DNA of 64,000 nucleotides from Gossypium raimondii (Eukaryota; Streptophyta; Magnoliopsida; Malvales; Malvaceae), in the NCBI RefSeq assembly GCF_025698545.1, contig NC_068570.1:124001-188000 (forward strand), in the 5' to 3' direction. This document shows positions 12,597 to 24,072 of the stretch, piece by piece. Each line of letters begins with the position of its first letter. The first letter of the stretch is position 1. The position numbers and the translations under genes are program-made. Below the pieces are notes generated by a model that saw only the letters and a program-made list of their open reading frames with translations, did no database searches and had not been told where the DNA came from.

Positions 12597-14392
12597 TTAC
12601 GTTTGGAGAAAGTTATAAGTATGACTAAAATCAAGAGATGAGAGGAAGAGAAAGGAAATGGCTGACGCCAACAGTGTGTTGTGGGAAACTGAGGAAGAAA
12701 CAGTCCTGGAAGACTGTCCTGTAAGAAAATAAGGAAACCATGAGCTAATATTGACGTCTGCTGGGACCTCTCCTGACCCTGTAATTGATCCATATATGGG
12801 GCTTGTCGTCCCTTTTGTTGTTGCTGCTGCTGGGGCTGTATTGCTTGCTGATTTTTTACTGTACAAATAGAAATTACAACACCAAAACTGTTAATATTGA
12901 AGCGAGATATTTATGTAACCTTTCAGAAACTACAGCAATGGTTTAAAAGGAGATTTTATTTTGATACAAAGTGGAACCAAGCTGTTTCATTTTAGCATTT
13001 TTTTTTTCATACAAGGAAAGTTAGGCCCTGAATTTCATGATTGTCGCCACATTGGAATTTACATTTTTTTTTCTAAGTTCTAAATTTCTATTATTCAAGT
13101 TAGTTTCCGAACTTGATAATTATTCTCATATAAAAGCTTGTATTTTTTTTTATTTAAGTTAGTTCTTGATATTTTTTTGAAAATATTAAATTTCAAGTCT
13201 CGATGTAGGAATAATTGTCAAGTTCAAGAGTTAACTTGGACAAAAACAAGGTTCAAGCCTTAAAATGGAAAAAATTACCTAGTTCGAACCCCAATGTGTG
13301 AGTTATTTCCAAATACAAGCCCTAAATAGTTAACCTTTTTTTTCAAGACGCGAATATATCAATCTTTGGTTCATTCAAATTTGGATCTTTCTGTTAGTGT
13401 AGCCATATGATTAGAAATGCTCTAAGCTAACATTTACCATCAAAATTGACTGTTGAGTTAACAAATAGACCTAATTGTTTGAAACCGTAGATTTAATTGA
13501 AATTTTTTAAAAATTATGGACTAATTTAGAATTTAGCTTATAGTTTAGAGATGTATTGTGAATTAAAATATTGGAATATTATTAATAATTCTATCCTTAA
13601 TGCTTACCTTGTGGATGAAGGACAGAATGTAATCGTATAATCAGAAGCTGTACACGTAAACGTACTCGTAGCATCATCGTATGCATAGCTATACGATTTC
13701 GGACAAGCCGCTTTAAACATCTCCGAATAAGAAGACGGCTTGCACGCGTCCGGTGAAGCATACGCGCCGCTGCAGCAATACTCAGGCTTCCCAAAAGCCT
13801 CACAGGCACTTTTACAAGCCTGACCCGACTGAGCCCTTAACTTATCCGGGCACTGCCGGTTCAAATCATTAACACACCCCGTCGACAAGCACGTGCCTGA
13901 ACCACTGCTCGGCTCCACTAACATCGGCAAATTATATCCATCCACTATGCTAACGTCGTAGAAATCCTGGGTACCCGACCCGATCGTGAACTCAGCTAAG
14001 GTGACCGGTGGGGTCGCACCTTTGCCATTGCATTCCATTTGGGTGGAGCCACAGTCAGCAGTTTGGCAGGTGAGTTGACCCGTATTCTGGTCCGATATGC
14101 ATCCGGTTCTGCCCCAAAATCTACCAGACCAACTAGGCGGTGCCTGGATGGATCGTGACCCGCCTGTTAGTAGCTCGAACCCGGTGGTATCTAACTGCGA
14201 GTTGCCGAGAATGCCAGGCCAAACTGTATGATCACATTTATTCACTACTGTAAATGTAGTCCCCGAAATCCCTGCAAAAATGGCAGGCAATGTTATGTTA
14301 ATGTACAAAATATAAATCAAGCTGAAAAGTGAAATGTTACCTTGTAACATGGAGAGAAGACTAAATAAACAAGTGGAGAAGAACAGATCCAT
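12597..14392 (-). CDS. Thaumatin-like protein with GPI-like C-terminal tail (TLP1)
   Basis: PR-5 family secreted protein; family members bind or hydrolyse beta-glucans and act in defence or wall biology. Three exons on the minus strand: 14392-14341 (signal peptide, MDLFFSTCLF start), 14271-13608 (whole thaumatin domain) and 12858-12597 (tail), 325 aa. The thaumatin signature GQLTCQTADCGSTQMEC, the GRFWGRTGC segment and the many cysteines of the eight-disulphide fold are present, ending at FCPSST. The last exon adds about 86 residues rich in Ser, Thr and Ala with a hydrophobic stretch near the end (LLASAISFLFLSSL), which looks like a GPI-attachment tail, though the final residues are polar. 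The donor after the thaumatin domain reads AGGTAA, so retaining the intron ends translation at once and gives a plain secreted TLP. Intron 2 (749 bp) is AT-rich and contains repeat-like sequence. Confidence 0.88.
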
Positions 14393-17300
14393 ATCTGCAG
14401 TGAAATTTCGCAGGTAAATGAACTAAATATATTTGAATTTGTCGGAAGAAAAAGAAGGGTGCATTGGTGGAGTGATGATGAACATGTAGAAGAAGAAAAA
14501 GGTTAGTTTAAGGGGTGGAAGAGTGATGATAAACAGGAGTCGTCAAAAGAAATGATTTAATTTGTTTGTTTATCCCAAAGGTTGGAGCAAAATCTACTTG
14601 GTAGTTGGTAATTTACAAGCAAGAAAAAAGACAACGTAATTTTACTACACCAACCCAAATGTCGTTTTAGGTTTATCTTTTCAAATTCCAGCAGCAGTGA
14701 TTGGGTCAAGGTATTTTCCGTCATCTTTTTAGGCCATTGAGAGGCTTGTGGATATAATGTAATAAGTTCACACATATGTATCGACATGCTAATCATGCAT
14801 AAACCTTGTCCAAGCGACAACATAAGCAACTACCAAAATGGAAAAAAACAAACCATTCTTTTGCTTTAATCTGGAATTTCTGTTTAATGCATTTATGCCT
14901 CATTTCCTTGGAGTTCCAAAAGCTAGACATGTGTCCTGTGGTGTTCCATTATGGGCCTTCAACACCTAATTTATATCAATTACCACTACAAGTGGTTTTG
15001 TTATAGCAGGATTTTGGAATGAAAATGTTGGCAACAGCTCCAAATTTTATGTTTAATACTTCCATAATTCGTTACGCTCGCCTGGACCTTCACCCATCAT
15101 TGTACCGCCTGTCAGAGGATAAGCTCTGACTTGAGCTTTGGGCATCCGGTGGGTGAGGGAGAGTTATATATATGTTTACTTTTTCCATATATTTTTCCAC
15201 AGAGGAAAAAAGTATTTTGGGTTAATTATAGTGTGGTTTTTAAGTTTTAGTTAAAGTTAATACAATTACCATGTCGCGGTAATTTATTAATAGAAAAGAG
15301 TCACTAGTTTGAATAATCAATTTAAATTAAAATAACTAAATTAAAAATTTAAAATGATGAAAATAAAGTAAATTAACTATCTTTTAGAGTGAGCTTATAT
15401 ATATTTTTAAGAAGACCCCTCAAATTCCATTTAATTAATATTTATTTTATTTTTATATTATATAAGCTCATATCATCTTCCATAATTTCCTTGGCATACT
15501 AGTCCTTGATTAAGATTTAGTGCCAACCATATATTTTATATAATTCATTAAGCTATCTGTTTGATGAAACTGCCCAAAACATCACCTGCTTCAACTTATT
15601 CACCTAACCAACATGTTCTGTCCCTATTCTTTCCTGTTCTATTCAATTATTTTCGGTTCTGTTATTTACTGTATTTTGTACCCATCTATAATTAATCAGA
15701 CATATATATAAAAGGTAAATTAAAATGTGGATAAGCTTTGAAGCCTTAATTATGAATATGGTGGATATGTTGCTATCAGTTTTGGGTAAAGCTCTAATCA
15801 ATTTTCAAAGGAATCAGATTCCTGTACAGAAACTGATGGATTCATCTATTTATATAAATTCACACTAGGGATAATAATTAATTTGTTAAACAAAGTGGGT
15901 CAAATCTTGCAAAAACCAATGGAAAAAATTGTGTTACACTTAAAACGCCATCACTCTTGAATTGTAAATGGAAATGAAAGATGATGTTATATGGAATTAG
16001 CACCATGATTTGGTTCACTACAATCTATAAATGAAGCATGCCATATATTACAAGGCAGAGAAAAGAAAAGTTGGAACCCATTCTGTTTATTGACTAGCAA
16101 AAGAGAGGATGATCCGCGTCAAGGTGTAGGTGTTACCGGTGGCAGCCGTTTGACCGTGGGACCTCATATGTGATCATCATTTGGCTCGTAATTATTTCGA
16201 TCCAATTCCGCGTCTCAAGCATTGCCGCTGCATGCCTTGTAGCCTTTGTGGCTCGCCTGCTAACATACTCAATACCATTTCACTTTTGCTCACTGTCTTT
16301 TCATTCTCAGCATAAATCATGAATTAATATTAAAGAGAAAAAAGAAAAGAAAAGAGAAACCTATTATTGTTACATTTAATTAAATTTCACTCACAGATTT
16401 GATATTCTCCGATGCTTAAGTTAATTAAGAATCTAAATAACAATGGAATAAAGATGTAAGGATGAAAAAGGTTCGAGTACAATGAAAATGAATGAAAACC
16501 TAGCATCATACCTCAGATTATACTTTCTTTTTTTCATATTATAAGATCCAAGGCTTCTACTCTCATTGTTCTTCTACTAATGATCTGGTACAAACATGGT
16601 AAGTTTAGTAACAACTGGACAGGCCTTGTCTGTTGTACGGCTTCTAATTTACAGGCATCCGTCCTTTGTTAATATATTGGGCTCCATGTAAATGTATGCA
16701 TATTAACCTATTGTTGGGTCAGCTTCGCGATAAGCATGAAAAAAAGGGTTTGACATAAAAAAATGGAAATTTAATATTTATAACTAAGATCATTATCATC
16801 TTAAGTATAAACGTAAAAAAGAAACATGCAATAGTGAGATGTCTACGTTGCATGTTCAAAAGTATCTGCACCCAAACTTATTTACACGTGCGCCATATAA
16901 ACCAGCAGAAACTTCCATAACATAATTCAATTTAGTTTACTTCCTTAATTAGCTAAGCTTCTGCAGTCAAAGAAATTACTGTTGAAGTCTCAACACTCAT
17001 AGCATGACAGTCTTTTCATGTTTTCAACATCTCAGGGACTTGTCCTCTCACATGTTATATATCCGTCGTGTAAAGTACCCCATTTGGATAATTCTTAATA
17101 AGCTTTTGAAGACCTTCTAAAGCAGAGACACAGACATTTATTTTTTTGCCCCCTTTATTTCTCAATTTTACATTATGTTCAAATAAAATACCTTGGATGG
17201 CATGGGGTTAATGGGTCCATGCCACCTTGTTGATGGTATGTCATGTTCTATATATAGGACAAGAAAATACCAGATTAAAGGAACCTAAACAGTTTTTGAC

Positions 17301-19925
17301 TACATTGCCTTTTGAGTTTAATACAGATTTCTTTTTAAGGGTAGTTGAAGAGGATATTTGAAGGGACAGCAATATGATGTGGATGCCTTTGATTTTAGGG
17401 GGGATTTGCTCAAAAAGCTCTTACTTAGATGCATGGTCTTCATTCACGCTATAAAGAAGAAGCTGACTAGATGCCTAGACAGATTAAGTACCTAAAAGTC
17501 CTAACTTAAACTTTATTTCGACATGACATCAAATAATAAAAATTAACAAGCACAACTTACATGACATATATATCTATAATACCATTCGAATCCTGCCTAT
17601 GAATTTTTTTACTTTACAGAATATATAATTATCAACAAATGTTGAGTACAGTAATAAGAAATATTAATGTTTAAACTCTTGAAATGTCATAAATCCCGAA
17701 GAACATAATCCTTAAGAAATATAAAGTAGACATGTAAAATAATTTGATGATAAAATATATATTAATTCCTCTAGGGATTATAGCTTAATTAAAAGTTAAA
17801 ATTCATAGTAAAGATTAGACACAAATGGCTCATTACTAGTCGAAGGATGAGTTTTGCACATGTGATAACCCAGTCCAAAATACAATAAATAGAATGATGT
17901 GATAACCCAGTCCAGTTTCTAGTCCAAAGAAATTGACCTGCCAAATTGCAATTGTCGATAATTTAGCCATTTCCAACAGTATAGCCGCCTTGCATAGTCA
18001 AAAAAAGGCCGAAGCTTTTAATTCAAAAGTCTAAAAGTAACCTTATCCATAAGAAGCACACGAGAATCTTGAGTTTGACAAAACAAAACAAAGGATCCAT
18101 TGTTTTCTCTCATCTTCAACGCAAAACATAGGGTTCCCTTTGACTGCCAACATGTTGTATGTCGCCGCACCACCCATTTCTTTAATTTCAACTTTGGAAT
18201 TTTCTAATTAAATCCTCAAATTAAATATCAATATTATATTAACCATATCTCTCTATCAATCTAGCTGTTAGTTTAAGTATTAAGCATCAATTAGCATATA
18301 TATAAAACATTCTATTCAAATTGTAAACACGTTGGCGCTTTAACAACAATTTATGCATATTTTACTATTTGATCCACATATTTTAAAATCTAAACCCTAT
18401 CTCACGGACATACGATGGAATTAATCCAAAAATTTATTTATAAGAGTGGAACGTAATTTCAACTAGTTATAAAATTAGGCCACTTTTGTTTGTCTGTTTG
18501 AAACGTGCATATAATAATAAAGAGCTAAAATCCCACTCGAGATCAATAATTTATAAATATTAGAAATTGCAGCCTCCCTCGGTAAATAATTCATACTCGG
18601 TGTACTACCCTTTGCTCTTGGAATGGCTTGGCGGCTCGCTAATTTTGCTTTTCTCACTCGAGAGTAGTAATTTTTAAATATTATATTTTGGTCTAATTAA
18701 AACGGGATTGCTTGTTAATATGTATGAAAAGGGCTTTTCATTATTGTTGCTTTTATGATTGAAATTCTGAGATAATATTTAAAATAAAAAAAATTCAATG
18801 AGGTGGTCTTTAATTTATGAAGAGAAAATGGTGTGGAAGAAGGTTGGCTTGTCTCAATATTGCAATTATATATGCGAATGGACATTCCAACTTAAAGTTC
18901 GATTTAATTATTGTTGGATTAAATGTGAATGCAATATGCTTATGGTTTATTGCTTGGACGGAAAGAAATAAATTGATGCTTGATGTATAATATTCAACTA
19001 GAGTTTATTTTTACATTAAGTGAGATTTAAAGGTTTCAAAGAGAGTTTTCAATGTTTCGATCTTTTTCAAATTAGTTATAAAATATTTATATAAAAGAAA
19101 AGGTTATAAGCCTCTAACACATGTATTTGGATGTAATTGAAAATTTTGTTGTACCATATGGCTTAAACGTTAATTTATGAAACATAAGTTAAAAGTTTCA
19201 ACTCTTCTTATTTGAAGTTTGAACCAACACTCCTGGGCTCTATCCGCCACCACCAACCACCACCATTCTTTTTCCCTCAAGAAAGAGCAACCCAACTATA
19301 GCAACTTGTGCCGTCCAATAGCCTTGACAATTTCGATCCCAATTTACAAAATTCAGCTCTCTATATAAAATAGTAATGTATAGCAGCATCCTATACCGAC
19401 ATAAATAAAATAAAATAATCCATCACTTAATTAAAGAGCATTACTATGCACGCCTTTTAACAGCAATATAATAAGATATCTCTCATTTTATTTATACATT
19501 ATCCATTCCATTACTCATCTATCATTCTTTTAATGACAAAACAAGCTCAAATAACTATAGCATCATGTTATTGGTGTAAGAGTTTGAGTTTAATCTCAAA
19601 TAATTTCATTTTTCTCTCAAATAAATACAATATATAAAATGGATAAAGCCAAAAGCTGGTAATAAATATTATTATTGATAAGTTCCTGAAACCAACAATT
19701 AGATGAATCCCATTCCCCTCCTACAATAAATACTAAACCTAAAAAAGAATCTCCTACGCCTAACACCGTAACAATGTCCGTGCTTGAAGGGGACAAAGTT
19801 AGCCTGGGGCTTTACTCTATATCTCTATATATTCTGCTTGTATCTTAAAGTACTTTCGTAAGTCTAATGCCCGAACCCGGCCGGGCCGGCTTAAGGCCCC
19901 CTACAGAAGAAGTTAGTGAAAGGAG
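14393..19925. other. Intergenic between TLP1 and TLP2
   Basis: About 5.5 kb, mostly AT-rich, with no open frame that shows plant coding character. Three points: a folded segment at 15082-15162 containing GTCAGAG/CTCTGAC arms; a GC-richer island at about 16090-16290; and a GC-rich patch around 19870-19900 just past the TLP2 stop. The window 18880-19010 has a weak, LINE-like Trp-rich string that I do not call. Confidence 0.55.
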
Positions 19926-21623
19926 TTAGAAGAGTTGCCACGACCACCAAATTGCCATAATGATGCCCAGGTTTACGAGCACGTGGGTGCAGGAAGAGGG
20001 TGATGCTACACTTTGGTCCAATGCCCCTTCATACACCATCGTGGTGTTGATAAGAGGTGGTGTTGTCGTTTCCGTGTTTTGTTGCTCTTGCGATGATTTT
20101 TGGCTGCAAATTTTACGTACCAAAATTAACCGTTAAAACAAAAAAAATGACTCCGAAAACGACAATAGCATAACGTAACGTGCCAGTAAAGTATGGTCCA
20201 TAGCAGAACATAACGTCTTTTCTAGAGATTGTTAAGCATTTATTTTATTGCCCTAAACTGCCCGTTATCAACAGTACAATAATTACTTCGATGAGCGTGC
20301 ACTCTCTCAATACATTGATCCATAAAAAGAACCAATTACTGTAACTCAACGGGTAGCTGTGGCAGAGCCGACATAAGATAGTAAATTAGATCCCTTTTTT
20401 TTGCAGACCAAACGTGAAAAAGCTGCGCGGTAAGTGATAGACCACCCTTCGATGCCAACGTTCATTTCATGACAAAATTGCCCTTTCACGTTGGGATAAG
20501 TTATCATTAAGTCCCTAAACTTGATTTTTTTCTAATTTTGTCCCTAAACTTCTTTTTTATTTATATTAATCTCTGAACTTAACAATTATCATTAATTTTG
20601 ATCCCCGCAACCACCTAAAATTATATGATTTTTTGTGTGATGATGTAGTAGTAGAGTACCACAATCACATGGACCAAAATTGGGAAAAGTTACCAAATTT
20701 TAAGACTAAGGTGGGAAATTTTGTTAAAGACTAATGTGGACAAAAAAATTTGTTTATGGACAAAGTTAGGAAAAGTTGTCAAGTTTAGGGACTAAATTTT
20801 GCTTTATCCCTTTAACCTTAAATGTTAAAAAAAGAAAGTTGAAGGGGGTTTTGGAGCAAATTTACCTAGTGTTAGGCGAAGGACAGAAAGTAATTGTATA
20901 ATCAGCGTTGGCGCATGTGAAGGTACTGGTTTTATCATCATAGGCATAGCTGTATGCGCGTGGGCAAGCTGTCTTAAACACCTCCGAGTACGAAGACGGT
21001 TTGCAAGTATCGGGTGTACCATACGCGCCGCTGCAACAGTACTGAGGGTCGCCGAAAGCTTCGCAAGCGCTCTTGCAAGCGACGCCAGCTGTGCCGTCGG
21101 AGCTCATCACCTTCAGCTCGGAAGGGCAAGAGCCATTAAGGTCAACCACGCAGCCGGTGTTGGTACAGTTTTGTCCCGTGCCACCCTGTGGAACAACCAA
21201 CATAGGGATGTTGTAACCGTCGACCAAACTCACATCGAAAAAATCGAGGCCGCCAGCACCGTCCAATGTGAACTCAGCTAAACTCGCCGGCGGAGCAGCG
21301 CCGTTTCCAGAACATTCCACCTTCCCGGAGCCACAATCACCGGTAAGGCAGGAAAATTTCCCGGTGGAATCCTCGGAGCAATGGGTTCTACCCCAGAACC
21401 GACCACCCCATGATGCCGGTGCAGTAATGGCTTTGGTTTCGCCGCTTTGGAGAGCGAAACCAGTGGTGGGAAGCGTTGGAACACCTGCGTTTGATAGAAT
21501 CCCAGGCCATACGACATAATTGCATTCGTTTACTATTGTAAAGGTTGTGGCTTTCACTACTGATATGAACGAATGCGAAAGAATAAGAACGCAGACAGCA
21601 GCAACAAATGTAGATTGGGCCAT
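19926..21623 (-). CDS. Thaumatin-like protein with C-terminal hydrophobic tail (TLP2)
   Basis: Second PR-5 family gene in the same orientation as TLP1. Two exons: 21623-20866 (signal peptide plus thaumatin domain) and 20103-19926 (tail), 311 aa. The N-terminus MAQSTFVAAVCVLILSHSF is a signal peptide with no intron after it, unlike TLP1. The signature GKFSCLTGDCGSGKVEC is complete, and the domain ends TITFCPSPNT. The tail exon is Gln/Thr-rich and finishes with a hydrophobic run (VNLGIIMAIWWSWQLF), consistent with a GPI or membrane anchor. As in TLP1, the donor encodes AGGTAA, giving an immediate stop if the intron stays in. Intron 1 (762 bp) contains a MITE. The two genes are probably an old local duplication: same strand, same tail-exon design, but well-diverged sequence. 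Confidence 0.9.
20493..20810. mobile_element. MITE-like inverted-repeat element inside the TLP2 intron
   Basis: The left end (GGGATAAGTTATCATTAAGT, then CCCTAAACTTG) and the reverse complement of the right end (GGGATAAAGC, then TTTAGTCCCTAAACTTG) match over about 55 bp. It is 318 bp, non-coding, and lies within the intron that separates the thaumatin domain from the tail exon. Confidence 0.75.
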
Positions 21624-21755
21624 TAAAGCTTAAAAATTTGCAAGAAGAAGAGGAAGTTGGGGAATGGGCAAAACTGCTTCTGCTTCTTCTTCTTCTTCTT
21701 TAGAAATGGGGGTTGGGAGAGTGTTTGAGATTCTGCAATGGTAGATAGAGAACGG

Positions 21756-21763
21756 TATTTATA
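21756..21763 (-). promoter_or_regulatory. TATA box of TLP2
   Basis: TATAAATA on the minus strand, about 133 bp upstream of the TLP2 start. The leader between them carries a short GAA/CTT repeat (21680-21700). Confidence 0.6.
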
Positions 21764-23876
21764 GAGTCAGACAGGACGAATGAATATGTGGGTCTACTAG
21801 AACTTGGTAGTGTGTCTACCATACCGGATTTTGAGATGAGTGGCGTCGGTGTTTAATTAAAAATTTATTTCTTTCCCTTTTTTAAATGTGAAAATTTGAG
21901 GATAAATAGAAATAAAATTAAAAATTAAAGCCTTTTTCAAATTAAAATTAAAAATTATTTTATTTACAAGTATGATATATGAATATTTTATATATAAAAT
22001 TTTATTTTATTTAAATTTTACAAATCAATATTATTGTGGATATAACATTATTTTATTTCATATATAGTATATATTAATAATAAATAATTATATTTATCTA
22101 ATATAAAAATAAATTAATATATTTATTTTATTGTGTACAATTAAATCAAAACAAAGTTCCATGTATAAATTTGAATCACAATTAGAAGGTATATATATAA
22201 CTATGGTGCCCTTGTTTATTTTACGATTTGAGCCTAATTTTGTTTGAGAAGAAGATAGTATTTCGATTAAGTCCTCTCAATAATAATGATTCTAATATTC
22301 AAATTTAGTCCAATGATTATTTATTAAAAATGTTAAGATTTATCAGTGGTATTTATTAAAGATTAATCAAATAATAATATCAAATGATTATTTTATTTTT
22401 AATTAATTAAATTAATAAAAGATGTTAGCAACGATTCTTGCTGGCAAGAAAAATTGCGTAATATGGTAAAATCTGCAAGAAACATGAGGGTGCGGTCAAA
22501 ATTTTGGTGAGCTAGCGTCGCGTCGTTTAAATTGATTATCATCGGCCATAGATTTCATTTTATTGGTTTCATGCGATGCGATGCGATGGGATGTTTGTAA
22601 GTGAGATCCAATGGATCTTCATTATTTTATCATATTAGCCGCCTTTTAAAGAAAATTAGACTCTCTAGTAGCATTGGATGAATAAATGCATGAGATGGTG
22701 GGAATTAATGATATTAGCTAGAAGAAGTAAAAACTAAGGTGAAAGGGTACCACATCCAATTGGTCAGTCATAAATTTGTTAACTAATCAACACAATGAAA
22801 TCTGCAATAACCAACCTGTAATAAAGATGGCAATCGGCATTCCTGATCATTGGGGTACCTTCTATTTATATCGATATTTATACTTGCCATTTATTATGCC
22901 AACCTCACTTTCTCCCCCAAGTTTTCATAGTTTATGCATGTTGCATGTCCCATGACCATGAATTAGAGTCAAAATTTGACCTTTTTGTAATTCTTGCAAG
23001 TGCAAGACTGCAACTTGTGTTAGTAGATTATACAAGTGATCCATAATAAAGATCATTAAATGATATTCTTCATAAATAAAATTAACATAAAAACAATTCA
23101 AGAATACAAATTAAGAATGAGAAAAAGTATACAATAATATCAAATTATCATGTTTTATGCATTGATGATGATGCAGCAAACCAAGTCAACTGCGGCTGGC
23201 TCACTTGGTCCCTCCACTAAAATGACATTTTAGTATAGTTGTAGCAAATAAGCAAGAAAGTGATGAAAGAGTCATCTTTGGTTAGCTTTATCCTTGAATG
23301 CACGTTTTTTGTTTTCCACTTTTCTCAATAAACATAAAATCTCTGCCTTGTTTTTTACTCATTTTTTAAAATTGAGTGGTTCCTTAAATTATATTAATCT
23401 AATCCATTGCCCCCATCATAGAAATAACCATAGTATATATATATAGTTCTAAAAGGGAAGGAAATAAAAAAAAAACCTATTTAATAGTTGAACGGACCAT
23501 TGACTCCAGGTCAGTTTCTTATAAAGCAAAATTGGTCTCACCTGAAAACAACTACTTTTTAAGGATAGAACTAACATATAACTACCACCATTTACCTTAA
23601 TTTAAAAAATATATGTATGGTGAAAGATGGTAAACAAGTTTTGCGTAGAATATAATATGTGTCGCGCAGCCACCGACCGCCTTAAACGACCAGATTTTTA
23701 TGCTAAAATTTGCAGTTGGCAACCTTAGCACGACAGCTTGGAAGACCGATAGAGGGATCATGGTGACCCCGAGCTTATTGTGTGTGTGTTTTTTAATGTT
23801 ATTGGCAGTGGGTCGTTCTCGCTTACGGGGATTGCTATAGGATTACACTCAGCCTAAGACCGTTCAACACCAAGCT

Positions 23877-24072
23877 GTTTATCAATACCCAATCTAACTT
23901 GATTGAAAATATTAAAATGTAGATTATTAAACCATCAAAACCCTGAACAACTCAAGCTAAAACCAATCTAAATCTAGAACAACCCAAATCAAAATATTTT
24001 GAAAATATTAAAACTCAAGTTTATCAATACCCAATCTAACTTGATTGAAAATATTAAAATGTAGATTATTAA
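23877..24072. repeat. Exact 54-bp direct repeat, 142 bp apart
   Basis: Positions 23877-23930 and 24019-24072 are identical (start GTTTATCAATACCCAATC, end GTAGATTATTAA). They lie in a tract of degenerate AACCCAAATC/GAAAATATTAAA motifs running to about 24440, probably a decayed tandem array or retroelement remnant. Confidence 0.85.

Noticed and set aside
18820-19010. Possible LINE reverse-transcriptase tail (AICLWFIAWTERNKL-like reading)
   Set aside because: One short Trp-rich string without the C-x2-C zinc motif or a second supporting segment; could be chance.
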